From positions 134,998-198,997 of the forward strand of contig NZ_AZDJ01000022.1 of assembly GCF_001434705.1 (NCBI RefSeq): a DNA stretch of 64,000 nucleotides. The letters run 5' to 3'. This document shows, in pieces, positions 45,442-53,265 of this stretch. Both the position numbers and the translations under genes were made by a program. The notes under the pieces were generated by a model. It was not told the origin of the DNA. It saw nothing but the letters and a program-made list of their open reading frames with translations, and did no database searches. The stretch's first letter is position 1, and every line of letters begins with the position of its first letter. The DNA is from Lacticaseibacillus nasuensis JCM 17158 (GTDB lineage: Bacteria > Bacillota > Bacilli > Lactobacillales > Lactobacillaceae).

Positions 45442-45708
45442 CTACAACTTGTGCATCGCGTCAAAAATCTCTTGCCGCGTCACGCGAATCTCCACGCCAA
45501 TCTGGTCGCCTAGTGCCTGCAGCGCGGCTTTGACTTCACTAAAGTCCGCTTGCGGCGGCAGCTGGGCGGCCAGCATCATGGTAAACGCGCCTTGCATGAT
45601 GGTTTGCGAGACGTCTTGAATGTTCACGTCTAGCGTCGCCAGCTTCGTGGTCACCTGCGCGATAATCCCTACTTTGTCGGTGCCAATGACGGTAATAATC
45701 ACTTGCAT
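45442..45708 (-). CDS. ACT domain protein (UPF0237)
   Basis: An 88-residue single ACT domain: MQVIITVIGTDKVGIIAQVTTKLATLDVNIQDVSQTIM is typical of the amino-acid-sensing fold. It probably binds a small ligand and regulates the downstream UPF0210 protein. Start after GGGGCTC. Confidence 0.92.
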   Translation of the reverse strand: MQVIITVIGTDKVGIIAQVTTKLATLDVNIQDVSQTIMQGAFTMMLAAQLPPQADFSEVKAALQALGDQIGVEIRVTRQEIFDAMHKL

Positions 45709-45802
45709 AAAGAGCCCCTACTTTCGCGTTTTCTTGATTTTAGCATAGTTGACGCCTGACCGGGCGGCGCTTAAGCTAAAGCCAACGAAACGGAGGTGCC
45801 TC

Positions 45803-46273
45803 ATGACTACAGCATACTTGGCGGGCGGCTGGTTTACCCCAGCCCAACGCGACTTACAAACCCAGGCTTACGCGCAGCTTCACCACAACCCGACGCTGGA
45901 TTGGGCCCATTGCTTCTTCCCGGAACAGCACGTTTACCGCGGCTGGACGCCGGCCACCCAGCCGGAGATGTTCGCCAACCCCGAGTGGCAGCTGGCGACT
46001 TTTGCCACCGATATTCGCGGCATCGACGCCACCGACTGCCTGATTGCCTTGCTGGATCCGCGTCCCGCCGACACCGACCACGGCGCCTTATGGGAAATGG
46101 GCTACGCTTTTGCCAGCCACAAACCGGTGGTCCTCGTGTTGCCCGACGCGCCAGGCGCCGACGTCAATCTGATGCCGGCTGTGGGCGCCACGGCCGTCGT
46201 GTCCTTGGCCGAGCTGGCGACGTATGATTTTGCGGGCATCAGTTACCGGCCTTACGTGGGGCGGGTGTTTTAA
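45803..46273 (+). CDS. Nucleoside 2-deoxyribosyltransferase
   Basis: A 156-residue enzyme that moves deoxyribose between bases for nucleoside salvage in lactobacilli. MTTAYLAGGWFTPAQRDL, IRGIDATDCLIALLDP and DHGALWEMGYAFASHKPVV carry the substrate-binding Asp residues and the catalytic Glu. GGAGGTG precedes the ATG at 45803. Monocistronic, convergent with a small membrane-protein gene. Confidence 0.9.
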   Translation: MTTAYLAGGWFTPAQRDLQTQAYAQLHHNPTLDWAHCFFPEQHVYRGWTPATQPEMFANPEWQLATFATDIRGIDATDCLIALLDPRPADTDHGALWEMGYAFASHKPVVLVLPDAPGADVNLMPAVGATAVVSLAELATYDFAGISYRPYVGRVF

Positions 46274-46281
46274 CTCATGGT

Positions 46282-46701
46282 TCAGTCCGCATCGTCACTA
46301 TCACGATAATGGTTGGCGAATAACATGATGCCAGTCACTACGCCCGCCACCACCAATCCACACAACAGGCTCAACCAAGGACGCCCGCCAATCATGACCC
46401 GGAAGAGTAGCGCAAAAATCACCCAGGCCACCAGTCCTTGCAGGAGTACCCGGTTTACCGGAACTTTGCGCTTGTCTGCCGTCGGTGCGGAGATATTGAC
46501 GGACATGACAACAGTTGTAAAGCAGCCAATCATTAGAATGAGAAATGGCAGATTGGTGTAACTCACCACTTGCCCCCAAGGCATCCCCTTCACAAACTGA
46601 ACACCTAAAATCACCAGAATCGCAAGATTTTCCACAGCAAACGCCACACGAATATTCATTAAGTTACGCTTAATTAAGCGCTCATCAGTAATTTTGTGCA
46701 T
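46282..46701 (-). CDS. Four-span membrane protein with cognate regulator
   Basis: A 139-residue protein with four hydrophobic segments (about residues 17-37, 50-68, 85-103, 110-128) and charged ends. No family recognised beyond small DUF-type membrane proteins paired with Cro/C1 regulators. It overlaps the upstream HTH gene by one base, so the two are one cassette. Confidence 0.65.
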   Translation of the reverse strand: MHKITDERLIKRNLMNIRVAFAVENLAILVILGVQFVKGMPWGQVVSYTNLPFLILMIGCFTTVVMSVNISAPTADKRKVPVNRVLLQGLVAWVIFALLFRVMIGGRPWLSLLCGLVVAGVVTGIMLFANHYRDSDDAD

Positions 46702-46916
46702 CAGTTTTCAGCCTCCCATTGATCCTCATCGACCCAAAACGTCTCATCAAGCGTCGTGCCCAACACGTAGCAAATTCGTAAACAAAGCTTCAGCGACGGA
46801 TTGTAATCAAAGTGTTCAATTAACCGCAGCGTCTGCCGCGTAATTCCAACCGCGGCAGCGACCTCCTTTTGCGCCAGCTGCCGGGCTAACCGAAACGCCT
46901 TCACCTGGTTCTGCAA
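46701..46916 (-). CDS. Cro/C1-type HTH regulator
   Basis: A 71-residue single-domain regulator (FRLARQLAQKEVAAAVGITRQTLRLIEHFDYNPSLKLCLRICYVLGTTLDETFWVDED), of the short YozG/YgzD-like group. Translation starts with TTG at 46916, 7 nt after AGGGGG. A perfect 20-bp palindrome lies 17 bp upstream, probably its own operator. Confidence 0.85.
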   Translation of the reverse strand: MQNQVKAFRLARQLAQKEVAAAVGITRQTLRLIEHFDYNPSLKLCLRICYVLGTTLDETFWVDEDQWEAEN

Positions 46917-46932
46917 GTGAGCACCCCCTCTA

Positions 46933-46952
46933 AGGGAATATATATATTCCCT
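46933..46952 (-). promoter_or_regulatory. Perfect 20-bp palindromic operator
   Basis: AGGGAATATATATATTCCCT, overlapping the likely -10 region (TATATA) of the HTH-membrane cassette. Autorepression is inferred. Confidence 0.7.
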
Positions 46953-47017
46953 ACGCAGATGAAGTATACCCGGCTACGAAGGCCACAACAAGCTTTTTTT
47001 ATCTACGCCAAACCAAA

Positions 47018-47052
47018 CAAACTGGCGGCCATCAAAACACGATGACCGCCAG
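47018..47052 (-). terminator. Terminator of the padR-DUF1129 operon
   Basis: A 12-bp stem CTGGCGGCCATC/GATGACCGCCAG with one mismatch, about 100 bp after the stop, followed by a T-rich stretch on the minus strand. The same stem sequence recurs at 48600-48631 and 49721-49759. Confidence 0.75.
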
Positions 47053-47152
47053 CGAATACGTCGGTGAGCATGATTCTCATCAGCTGTTCAACAGCACAAC
47101 CAGTTGATTATTGGAAAACATATTGCATTCGCAGAGGCAGTCCCATAATGAT

Positions 47153-47929
47153 TCAGTCACCGGCTTTGGCCTGCCACTTGGCTGGCCACAATGCATCCCC
47201 GCCGCGAATGATCAGCATAAACAAGAGAAACATCCCCGGAATCAACAACCGCCCCCACCAGCCGGGCAGCGTGCCAAGCGCGTCGGCGGCCGGTAGCGCG
47301 AACAAAGTCGCGAACACGCTGCACAGCGCCGCAAACACCCACGAGTGCATCCCCAGCCAAATCCCGAACCCAATCAACACCAATGCCATGCCGAAGCCGA
47401 TAACGGCGAGTGCTGTAGGCGGAATCACGACGCGACCGAATTTTGGAAAAAGATCGCTCACCGGCAAGAGCATCGTTTGGCACACAATCAGCACAACGAT
47501 GCCGGAGTCACGAAACTTTTTCCTCGTGAATGTGCCGGAGCGATAAACTGCCATCCCCACTAGGACGCCAACTGGCAGGATGATGGCCAGGACTGCTGCG
47601 GTGCCAAGCGGGACTCGGCTCAGACCATTGAAGATATAGCGCCAAGCGAACACCAAAAACGAAATGGCCCAGGTAATGACCGCAAATCGCAACCAGTCTT
47701 GCCACGTCAGATGCGGCAGGGTGGCCACCAATTGATTCCCGATGGTCTTCGGATCATGGCCAAAATAATCCGCGGCGCTGATGCCATTGGCTTGAGCCTG
47801 CAACAAATCCGCATGAATCTCCGCCATTGTTTCTTCAGCCGCCTTGCCATCGACGCCGATTGCGTCAGTGACATACGCCGCCAGCCGATCGTAATACTCC
47901 TGATTGCGCGGCAAAAGTGTCTCACTCAT
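47153..47929 (-). CDS. DUF1129-like membrane protein
   Basis: A 258-residue protein: a soluble helical N-terminus (about residues 1-75, with ADYFGHDPKTIGNQL) followed by six hydrophobic spans. This layout, together with an adjacent PadR regulator, fits the DUF1129/HAAS-type family that accompanies PadR genes. It overlaps padR by 4 bp. A damaged copy of its 3' end occurs at 48648-48749. Confidence 0.7.
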   Translation of the reverse strand: MSETLLPRNQEYYDRLAAYVTDAIGVDGKAAEETMAEIHADLLQAQANGISAADYFGHDPKTIGNQLVATLPHLTWQDWLRFAVITWAISFLVFAWRYIFNGLSRVPLGTAAVLAIILPVGVLVGMAVYRSGTFTRKKFRDSGIVVLIVCQTMLLPVSDLFPKFGRVVIPPTALAVIGFGMALVLIGFGIWLGMHSWVFAALCSVFATLFALPAADALGTLPGWWGRLLIPGMFLLFMLIIRGGDALWPAKWQAKAGD

Positions 47930-48258
47930 TTCCCTACCCCCTTCAGTCGGCGCATCGCCGTTGCCAGTTGCGTCCAGTCCGCATCAAACGCCGCTAACGC
48001 CGCTTGGCCAGCCGGCAACAGATGATAATACTTGCGCGGCGGTCCGCCATTTGGAGAGGCGCGCTTTTCGCCAGAAATCTGGTTGGCCTTCTCCAGCTTG
48101 AGCAGCAGTGGATAAATCGTGCCATCGGCGATTTCGCCAAACCCAGCATCAACCAACGCTTGGTGAATCTCATACGCGTAGGTCTCGCGATTGGCGATGA
48201 CTTGAAGCAACGCCCCTTCCAGCGAGCCTTTTAACAGTTGTGATGGTAATCTGCGCAT
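47926..48258 (-). CDS. PadR family transcriptional regulator
   Basis: A 110-residue winged-helix repressor: LLKGSLEGALLQVIANRETYAYEIHQAL, DGTIYPLLLKLEKANQISGEKR, GGPPRKYYHLLPAGQAAL are classic PadR segments. It has the short C-terminal helix of the PadR-s2 group. GGGAGGC precedes the ATG. A palindrome sits 18 bp upstream. Confidence 0.92.
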   Translation of the reverse strand: MRRLPSQLLKGSLEGALLQVIANRETYAYEIHQALVDAGFGEIADGTIYPLLLKLEKANQISGEKRASPNGGPPRKYYHLLPAGQAALAAFDADWTQLATAMRRLKGVGK

Positions 48259-48275
48259 TCGTCCGCCTCCCACTA

Positions 48276-48290
48276 TCTTGCAATGCAAGA
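48276..48290 (-). promoter_or_regulatory. Probable PadR operator
   Basis: TCTTGCAATGCAAGA: two perfect 7-bp arms around one central base, just upstream of the padR ribosome-binding site. Confidence 0.6.
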
Positions 48291-48387
48291 ATATGTGCTG
48301 TGCACTAACTTGTCAAGCAAGGAAGATAGAAAATTTGGCAGATAAAATGAACTTGACGAGATTGACCCGATGTTGTATTTCTTTGCT

Positions 48388-48588
48388 ATGAGGAAAATAC
48401 TAGAAACTGCTAGACCACGAGATCTCGTTTTTGTCGCAGTCCTTGTTGTCGCGTTAGTCATTTCTAAGTTGTACTTTCACCGGTTCTTCAATTTGATTCT
48501 ATTGTTTTCTGTTGTTGCGGTATTACTTTATCCCGTGTACCTCCTAGTGGTTGCGTCAGTTGTGATGCACAAGCAGAAAAGACACTAG
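48388..48588 (+). CDS. Possible small membrane protein
   Basis: A plus-strand frame of 66 residues (MRKILETARPRDLVFVAVLV...) with two hydrophobic spans and a basic tail (HKQKRH). No good ribosome-binding site precedes either possible ATG (48370 or 48388). A terminator follows directly, which supports expression, but the call is weak. Confidence 0.35.
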   Translation: MRKILETARPRDLVFVAVLVVALVISKLYFHRFFNLILLFSVVAVLLYPVYLLVVASVVMHKQKRH

Positions 48589-48599
48589 GAATTCAAAAA

Positions 48600-48631
48600 A
48601 CTGGCGGCCAGCGCGTTGCGCTGACCGCCAG
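48600..48631. terminator. Bidirectional terminator
   Basis: Stem ACTGGCGGCCAGCGC with its complement (one mismatch) between 48600 and 48631, A-run before and TTTATT after, so usable from both strands. Confidence 0.75.
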
Positions 48632-48647
48632 TTTATTGTGAGGCAAA

Positions 48648-48749
48648 TATCGCATTCGTCGAGGCATTACCATAATTGTTCAGTTACCGGCTTTGGCCTG
48701 CCACTTAGCCGGCTACAATGCATCTCCGCCACGAATGATCAGCATAATC
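48648..48749 (-). pseudogene. Duplicated 3' fragment of the DUF1129-like gene
   Basis: About 100 bp nearly identical to 47120-47222, which is the 3' end of the DUF1129-like gene plus its flank (the residues before the stop, GGDALWPAKWQAKAGD, become GGDAL-stop-PAKWQAKAGN). A terminator of the same type lies next to it. It is the remnant of a second PadR-type cassette. The rest of 48750-49012 shows no gene. Confidence 0.75.
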
Positions 48750-49012
48750 ATGCTGCTTCCCAGCTTAGAAGCCCTATGCGTGATATTTGCAGTGATAGTG
48801 CAGCAAGCCGATCACATAGAAAGAGGCAGTGGTGGTAATGTTCGCGAAGGTATTGGTATCGTTGGCTGCGAAGATATTCTCTCCTTGAACCAGATGAATC
48901 AATGACTGAATAACCTAAATGACGTCAACCAGTTCCAGCGTCGCTGTAGCTGTCTTGCCAATAATCAACCGGCGGCATTTCTTACCCCGATTGAAATCAG
49001 AGGATTCCTGCT

Positions 49013-49204
49013 TCAACTATATTGAAACAATTCATCCACTGTCGTGTGCAAGTGCTTCGCCAAGGCAAAAGCTAGCTTCAAGGTGGGATCATATTTCTCA
49101 TTTTCAATCGCATTAATTGTTTGACGGGATACTCCGCAGGCATTTGCCAAGTCCTGTTGCGTCAGGCCCGCTTGCGTTCGCCGTTCATTGATGTGATTTC
49201 GCAT
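49013..49204 (-). CDS. Cro/C1-type HTH regulator
   Basis: A 63-residue regulator (RTQAGLTQQDLANACGVSRQTINAIENEKYDPTLKLAFALAKHLHTTVDELF). Its ATG overlaps the stop of the upstream membrane-protein gene by one base (TAATG). It probably binds the TTTGACA inverted repeat at the cassette promoter. Confidence 0.88.
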   Translation of the reverse strand: MRNHINERRTQAGLTQQDLANACGVSRQTINAIENEKYDPTLKLAFALAKHLHTTVDELFQYS

Positions 49205-49521
49205 TAGTGCAACACCAGGGCAATCAAACCAAAGCCATTCACAATTAACAGTAATGCCAGCAAAATACTCACCATGACCAAAGTAACCCAGGTGCCCTTG
49301 CTGACACCTGCTCGACCAAGCCGCCGGATCTGGAAAACCTGCGTCGCGATGATCCATATCACCCCCTGTGACGCCATGACAAAAGTCCAGAAAGGCGCCA
49401 GTTGATGTTGAATCAGTACTTGATACAACACGTAGCCTGCAATTGCGATGACAACATAACCATATGCCACCTTAAGGCCTTGATTGCTGAACATCTGATA
49501 CATCTCATCGTTCTTTCTCAC
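49204..49521 (-). CDS. Three-span membrane protein paired with HTH regulator
   Basis: A 105-residue protein with three hydrophobic segments (about residues 18-36, 45-62, 78-100). I set the start at GTG 49521 because AGGAGG lies 8 nt upstream; a longer frame from an ATG at 49590 would run over the promoter. The cassette (membrane protein plus small HTH) resembles the pair at 46282-46916, in reverse order. Confidence 0.65.
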   Translation of the reverse strand: MRKNDEMYQMFSNQGLKVAYGYVVIAIAGYVLYQVLIQHQLAPFWTFVMASQGVIWIIATQVFQIRRLGRAGVSKGTWVTLVMVSILLALLLIVNGFGLIALVLH

Positions 49522-49561
49522 GATTTTCGCCTCCTGTAAAGTCACACATTTTGACACCGTC

Positions 49562-49602
49562 AGAATAGCGGTAATCATCTGGAATGTCAAATATCTTTGA
49601 CA
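49562..49602 (-). promoter_or_regulatory. Promoter with overlapping operator
   Basis: TTGACA (49585-49590), 17-bp spacer, TATTCT (49562-49567) on the minus strand. The -35 is part of a perfect inverted repeat TGTCAAA-N4-TTTGACA (49585-49602). A further TTTTGACAC half-site lies downstream near 49550. Autorepression by the HTH protein is inferred. Confidence 0.75.
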
Positions 49603-49720
49603 CGGTCATGAGAATATTGCCTGCTGAACAGTTTAATCCACAGCGGTCTGGCTACTGCCTCAATCTTTGCCACGATGGATTCGCCTCAGTACGCCCAAGT
49701 CGCCTAAGCTTTCGCGTTAC

Positions 49721-49759
49721 AAAACTGGCGGCCATCGCATTTCGATGACCGCCAGTTTT
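49721..49759. terminator. Terminator downstream of the sigma-factor gene
   Basis: An 11-bp perfect stem AAAACTGGCGG/CCGCCAGTTTT (49721-49731, 49749-49759) extended by CATCG/CGATG; U residues on either strand. Confidence 0.8.
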
Positions 49760-49780
49760 ATTTTACAGCTAGTGTAAACT

Positions 49781-50344
49781 TTAGCGATTTTCTTCTGCCT
49801 GCAACGCCAAATACTTCGCCTGAATTTGCTTGCGAATCTGCGAAATCCTAACCGTGCTACGGCCCGTTTGCTTCACGATTTCACTCGGACTTAATTCCTC
49901 GTCGTACAAGAGCCGAAATACCTGCTTTTCCACCCGGGATAAGCGTCCATATAACTTACTGGCTTCTTCATCTACCAACCAATCTGGCGTCGACTCGTCA
50001 TGCCAGTCGCGTCCAATCGCTGGATCATTAAGAACTTCATTGTTCGTCGCAGCATGTGCTCTTTCAGTTGCTAAGTAACGCTTCAGCGCCCAGCTCACCG
50101 CTTGCAATGCGAGCGCGTTGAACTTGGTGAGGGCGTCGTCAGAGTCTAGCGCCTGCGGATACTTCAGATAAAAATCGTGGTATGCCCACATCCCCTCGTC
50201 TACCAGTTCATCAAATCGCGGCTCATCCTTCGTTTTGACTAACCCGGTCCGCCACACCGCCGCGTACACCACGGACTGATTCTGCAGGTACAGTTCGAAA
50301 GCTCGCGCGGAACGTTCTGAATCTTCAACTGGTTGGTTCATCAT
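49781..50344 (-). CDS. Sigma-70-like factor, SigH/ComX type
   Basis: A 187-residue protein with a region-2-like segment (about residues 45-100: FDELVDEGMWAYHDFYLKYP, FNALALQAVSWALKRYLATER) and a C-terminal region-4 helix-turn-helix (about 130-180: YGRLSRVEKQVFRLLYDEELSPSEIVKQTGRSTVRISQIRKQI). This matches the competence sigma factors ComX/SigH of lactic acid bacteria in length and layout. GGAGG precedes the ATG at 50344. With comFA, comFC and coiA in the same window, a competence role is likely but not proven. Confidence 0.78.
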   Translation of the reverse strand: MMNQPVEDSERSARAFELYLQNQSVVYAAVWRTGLVKTKDEPRFDELVDEGMWAYHDFYLKYPQALDSDDALTKFNALALQAVSWALKRYLATERAHAATNNEVLNDPAIGRDWHDESTPDWLVDEEASKLYGRLSRVEKQVFRLLYDEELSPSEIVKQTGRSTVRISQIRKQIQAKYLALQAEENR

Positions 50345-50520
50345 GCAATTCCTCCATAGAATTAAGAAATTGCATTACCGGTAATGCATGGTTAGTGTAT
50401 AGCGATTGCCCTATTCGTGCGCGCCCACGAGTTTCGCGCAAAAGCCTTTCACACTGGCACTTTCACGGCGCATAAAAAAAGTGATGACGACAAACTGCCG
50501 CCATCACTAGATTTCGATCC

Positions 50521-51333
50521 TTATCTTGTGTGCATCAGCGCGTGATAAACTGTTTTGCGCACGATTTTGACCAGATGAATGTCGCTCACGTGACGGTTTT
50601 TCCGTTCCGCCAGCACTACCCATGTTTGCGCCTCTGCTACATCGGCAAGTCGCGTAGCAGTCCGGCGGAGATTACCGATTTGTTCTAAGTTAGCGCTGTT
50701 AATCCCAGCTCGGGTAACCACGGCTCGCGCAGCTTGAAGATCGGCTTCGGTCCGCCCAGTCGCCCGCCCATATTTGAGAATATTCACCGCATATTGAAGT
50801 TGGGCGTAAGGCTTCACAAATTCAAACTTAGCCGCGTAATTGCTCACATTGGTCTTAGGCATCGTCAGTTGCGCTGTGCAATGCCGCTGGCGTGAAATCA
50901 CGATATCAAATTCAACCTTGTGCTGATTGATAACGCGAACTGTCGCGAGATATTGCGTGTTAAATACCGCCCCGGTGATGGTGCCAGTCAACATTCCTTC
51001 ACCAGCCGGCACCATCAGCGGCAACCGCCGCATCCCAGTACCACCGGCCGCCATTCGTCGTTTGGCACTTTCGGTTACTTCTATACTCGCCGCGAAATAG
51101 CCGCCACTAATATGATCTAACAACGTGGCCAAACGTCGGTCTAAAATCACTGGCCCAACGTCTTTCACGATGGCCAGAATTCCTGCCCCCGGCGGCCCAT
51201 CAATGGCGATAATCAAATCGCTTGAAGCGAGACCCGGGGATTGCTGACTGGCCTTCACCTCGCCTAACTTAATGACGCCTTGCAGTGCCTTAATAGTATG
51301 AACATTCGTGAGGACAAGTTGAAACATTGCCAT
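50521..51333 (-). CDS. Unrecognised 270-residue protein
   Basis: A soluble-looking protein (no signal peptide or membrane span) beginning MAMFQLVLTNVHTIKALQGVIKLGEVKA. The N-terminal half is beta-rich with GPPGAGILAIVKD, which resembles but does not match a P-loop; the C-terminal half is helical and basic (KYGRATGRTEADLQAARAVVTRAGIN...ILRRTATRLAD-like). The last 25 residues are Val/Lys/His-rich. GAGGTG lies 8 nt before the chosen ATG. A TATAAT at 51419-51424 (minus) may be its promoter. I do not recognise the family. Confidence 0.6.
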   Translation of the reverse strand: MAMFQLVLTNVHTIKALQGVIKLGEVKASQQSPGLASSDLIIAIDGPPGAGILAIVKDVGPVILDRRLATLLDHISGGYFAASIEVTESAKRRMAAGGTGMRRLPLMVPAGEGMLTGTITGAVFNTQYLATVRVINQHKVEFDIVISRQRHCTAQLTMPKTNVSNYAAKFEFVKPYAQLQYAVNILKYGRATGRTEADLQAARAVVTRAGINSANLEQIGNLRRTATRLADVAEAQTWVVLAERKNRHVSDIHLVKIVRKTVYHALMHTR

Positions 51334-51481
51334 AACTGATACACCTCGATTCAAGAAATTGCCAATCATTAATCATCAACATTAAGCTTGTCGAGCGCAT
51401 CTTCAAATTTTCCCGATTATTATACAGCGAGCAACTTACTTTTGTACAATGATTTGGTGATGAATTTTGGCGTTGCACCCA

Positions 51482-51532
51482 CACGAATAGCCCGTCACCG
51501 AGAGATTGCTTCTCAGCGGCGGGCTGTTCGTG
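51482..51532. repeat. Long hairpin
   Basis: Arms CACGAATAGCCCG (51482-51494) and CGGGCTGTTCGTG (51520-51532) pair with one mismatch and the inner bases extend the stem. No U tract on either strand. Confidence 0.65.
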
Positions 51533-51736
51533 CGTTCAAACCATCCTTGATGTCTAGAACATCTTGCCTCGCGGGCAACCGGTGCATGCAGCCGACTGTC
51601 ACCACCAGAGTTGCGGACGTCTCCGCGGCCCGGGTGTCGCCTTCATCTTGCAAGTATGAAGGCAAAGCGACGCGATGGTTTGAAGCTGGGCGAATGGTGC
51701 TGGCGGCCCGCAGCCTGTGCGAGAATCTCGCACATT

Positions 51737-51929
51737 TTGTGATTCAACAACCGACGGATCCGCTAGGCACGGCAAGCCCTGAGCGAATGGTGAGGAGAAA
51801 CGCAATGTTCTCACTCATGTCCACGTGGCGAGATGCGCAGTTGGTCCAATATGGTTATCGAATCACGGGCCTGTTCATCTCGAGCTGCGCGGGCTTGCGC
51901 CGTTAATGCACGGTCAGGAGATTCACAGG
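51737..51929 (+). repeat. 193-bp direct repeat, copy A
   Basis: Nearly identical to 52024-52216 at an offset of exactly 287 bp; differences are single substitutions. Not coding by frame conservation. Confidence 0.85.
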
Positions 51930-52023
51930 TATGGGCGACTGAAGCTGGCGGCACAAAGCCTAGACGAAATATTGCTGACTGCCCAGGTCTGTGCGGCATC
52001 ACCGGCCGGTTCGCTCGCACACC

Positions 52024-52216
52024 TTGTGATTCAACAACTGACGGATCCGCTAGGCACGGCAAGCCCTGAGCGAATGGTGAGGAGAAACGCAATGTTCTCA
52101 CTCATGTCCGCGTGGCGAGATGCGCAGTTGGTCCAAAGTGGTCGTTGAATCACAGGCCTGTTCATCTCGAGCTGCGCGGGCTTGCGCCGTTAATGCACGG
52201 TCAGGAGATTTACAGG
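52024..52216 (+). repeat. 193-bp direct repeat, copy B
   Basis: Second copy of the 51737-51929 repeat. The 94 bp between the copies is also partly repeated downstream, suggesting a larger decayed tandem array. Confidence 0.85.
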
Positions 52217-52425
52217 TCATCGGGCGAATGGTGCTGGCGGCCCGAAGCCTAGACGACTAAAGCTGACGGTCCGAGTCTGAGCGCAAAGGTTGCCGGCGTG
52301 CTCGCACCTGAATCGATGAAGCTGGCGATTCCCTCCTGAGTAAATCTTGCTGGCGCTCCCGCCTGGACGAAATGGTGCTGACTGCCCGAGTCTGTGTGAG
52401 ACATTTTTTGCCGGCCGGTGATGAC

Positions 52426-52706
52426 CCTTACACCTATAAATGTCATTGAGATCGCCAAATGTTAAGGTCGCAAATTCAACAAATTTCAAAAGCCTATTGT
52501 ACCAAGGGTTACAGCCACTGATTTTGATGAGAATTTTCTCATTTTTTCTGGAGCAGTCCTTCCCATCAAGTCGACCGCCATTTTTTCGTTTAAATGGATA
52601 AAAGCCGAAATCCAAAATATTGCCAAAATGGAAATGCTATTACACCGGGGCTAATTGGCCAAAAACTTAACATTTTGCATTCTCAATGACATTTATCTGT
52701 GTAAGG
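52426..52706. mobile_element. MITE-like element with ~41-bp terminal inverted repeats
   Basis: The left end (CCTTACAC, then ATAAATGTCATTGAGA, then AAATGTTAAG; 52426-52467) recurs inverted at 52666-52706 with about five mismatches. The ~200 bp between them is A+T-rich and without a gene. Size and terminal repeats fit a non-autonomous transposable element; no target duplication was seen. The right end lies about 38 bp before the DUF1659 gene and could supply its promoter (TTGCAT at 52676). Confidence 0.55.
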
Positions 52707-52743
52707 TGCAAACCTTAACTTCCACCGAAAGGAGGTGCAGCAC

Positions 52744-52953
52744 ATGGCACGCGTATTGCAGAACCAGATCACGGGCATCAACATCACCAAGCCCGACGAT
52801 CCGAGTTTCGTTACCGTTTCTCGCCGCTTCAGTAACACGTCTAACGACGCCACCGACGAAGACATGCTTGCCTTCGCCCAGGCGATCCTCACGTTTTACC
52901 CTGGCGCGCAAGTCTCCGTGACGCTGAACCCGACTTACCTCATTCAGGCTTAG
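52744..52953 (+). CDS. DUF1659 family small protein
   Basis: A 69-residue protein (MARVLQNQITGINITKPDD...SRRFSNTSNDATDEDMLAFAQAILTFYPG) matching the DUF1659 pattern with the conserved FSN...ATDEDM stretch. Function unknown; the family usually sits beside DUF2922. A strong AAAGGAGGTG lies 7 nt before the start. First gene of a six-gene run. Confidence 0.8.
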   Translation: MARVLQNQITGINITKPDDPSFVTVSRRFSNTSNDATDEDMLAFAQAILTFYPGAQVSVTLNPTYLIQA

Positions 52954-52983
52954 CCCCATCAGCGCTAGAAAGGAGGTGACATC

Positions 52984-53199
52984 ATGCAAACCCTGCAGCT
53001 CATCTTCACCGACACGAATGGCGGCCGCCGCGTGCTTTCCCTGGCCCGCGCCGAAGCCCCTGACGCCGACGTGATTCGCCAAGCGATGCAAGCCATCGCC
53101 GACACGAAACTGTTCAAGAAGGACGACAACGTCATTTATGCGACGCCAGTGGCGGCCAACGGCGTCGTCACGGAAACCCATGCACTGTACCTAGCCTAG
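52984..53199 (+). CDS. DUF2922 family small protein
   Basis: A 71-residue protein beginning MQTLQLIFTDTNGGRRVLSLARAEAPDADVIRQAMQAI, typical of DUF2922. Unknown function, perhaps a structural or regulatory partner of DUF1659. AAAGGAGGTG precedes the ATG; 30 bp after the previous gene. Confidence 0.82.
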   Translation: MQTLQLIFTDTNGGRRVLSLARAEAPDADVIRQAMQAIADTKLFKKDDNVIYATPVAANGVVTETHALYLA

Positions 53200-53265
53200 C
53201 CCGCCGCCAAAGTAACCGCGTTTATTGGTCACAACCTTGACCCGGGGCCAGAAAGGAGTCCGCCC

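Larger units (their letters stand above)
51334..52743. other. 1.4-kb gap of repeats without a supported gene
   Basis: Open frames here are short, lack ribosome-binding sites and follow the repeat structure. It holds a long hairpin (51482-51532), a 193-bp direct repeat pair, shorter degenerate repeats (a segment ATGGTGCTGGCGGCCCG at about 51698 and 52235; CTGACTGCCC at 51976 and 52379) and a MITE-like element at its right end. Confidence 0.6.

Noticed and set aside
51737-52216. CRISPR or protein-coding tandem repeat
   Set aside because: Only two long copies, no spacers; reading frames are not conserved between copies and lack SD sequences.
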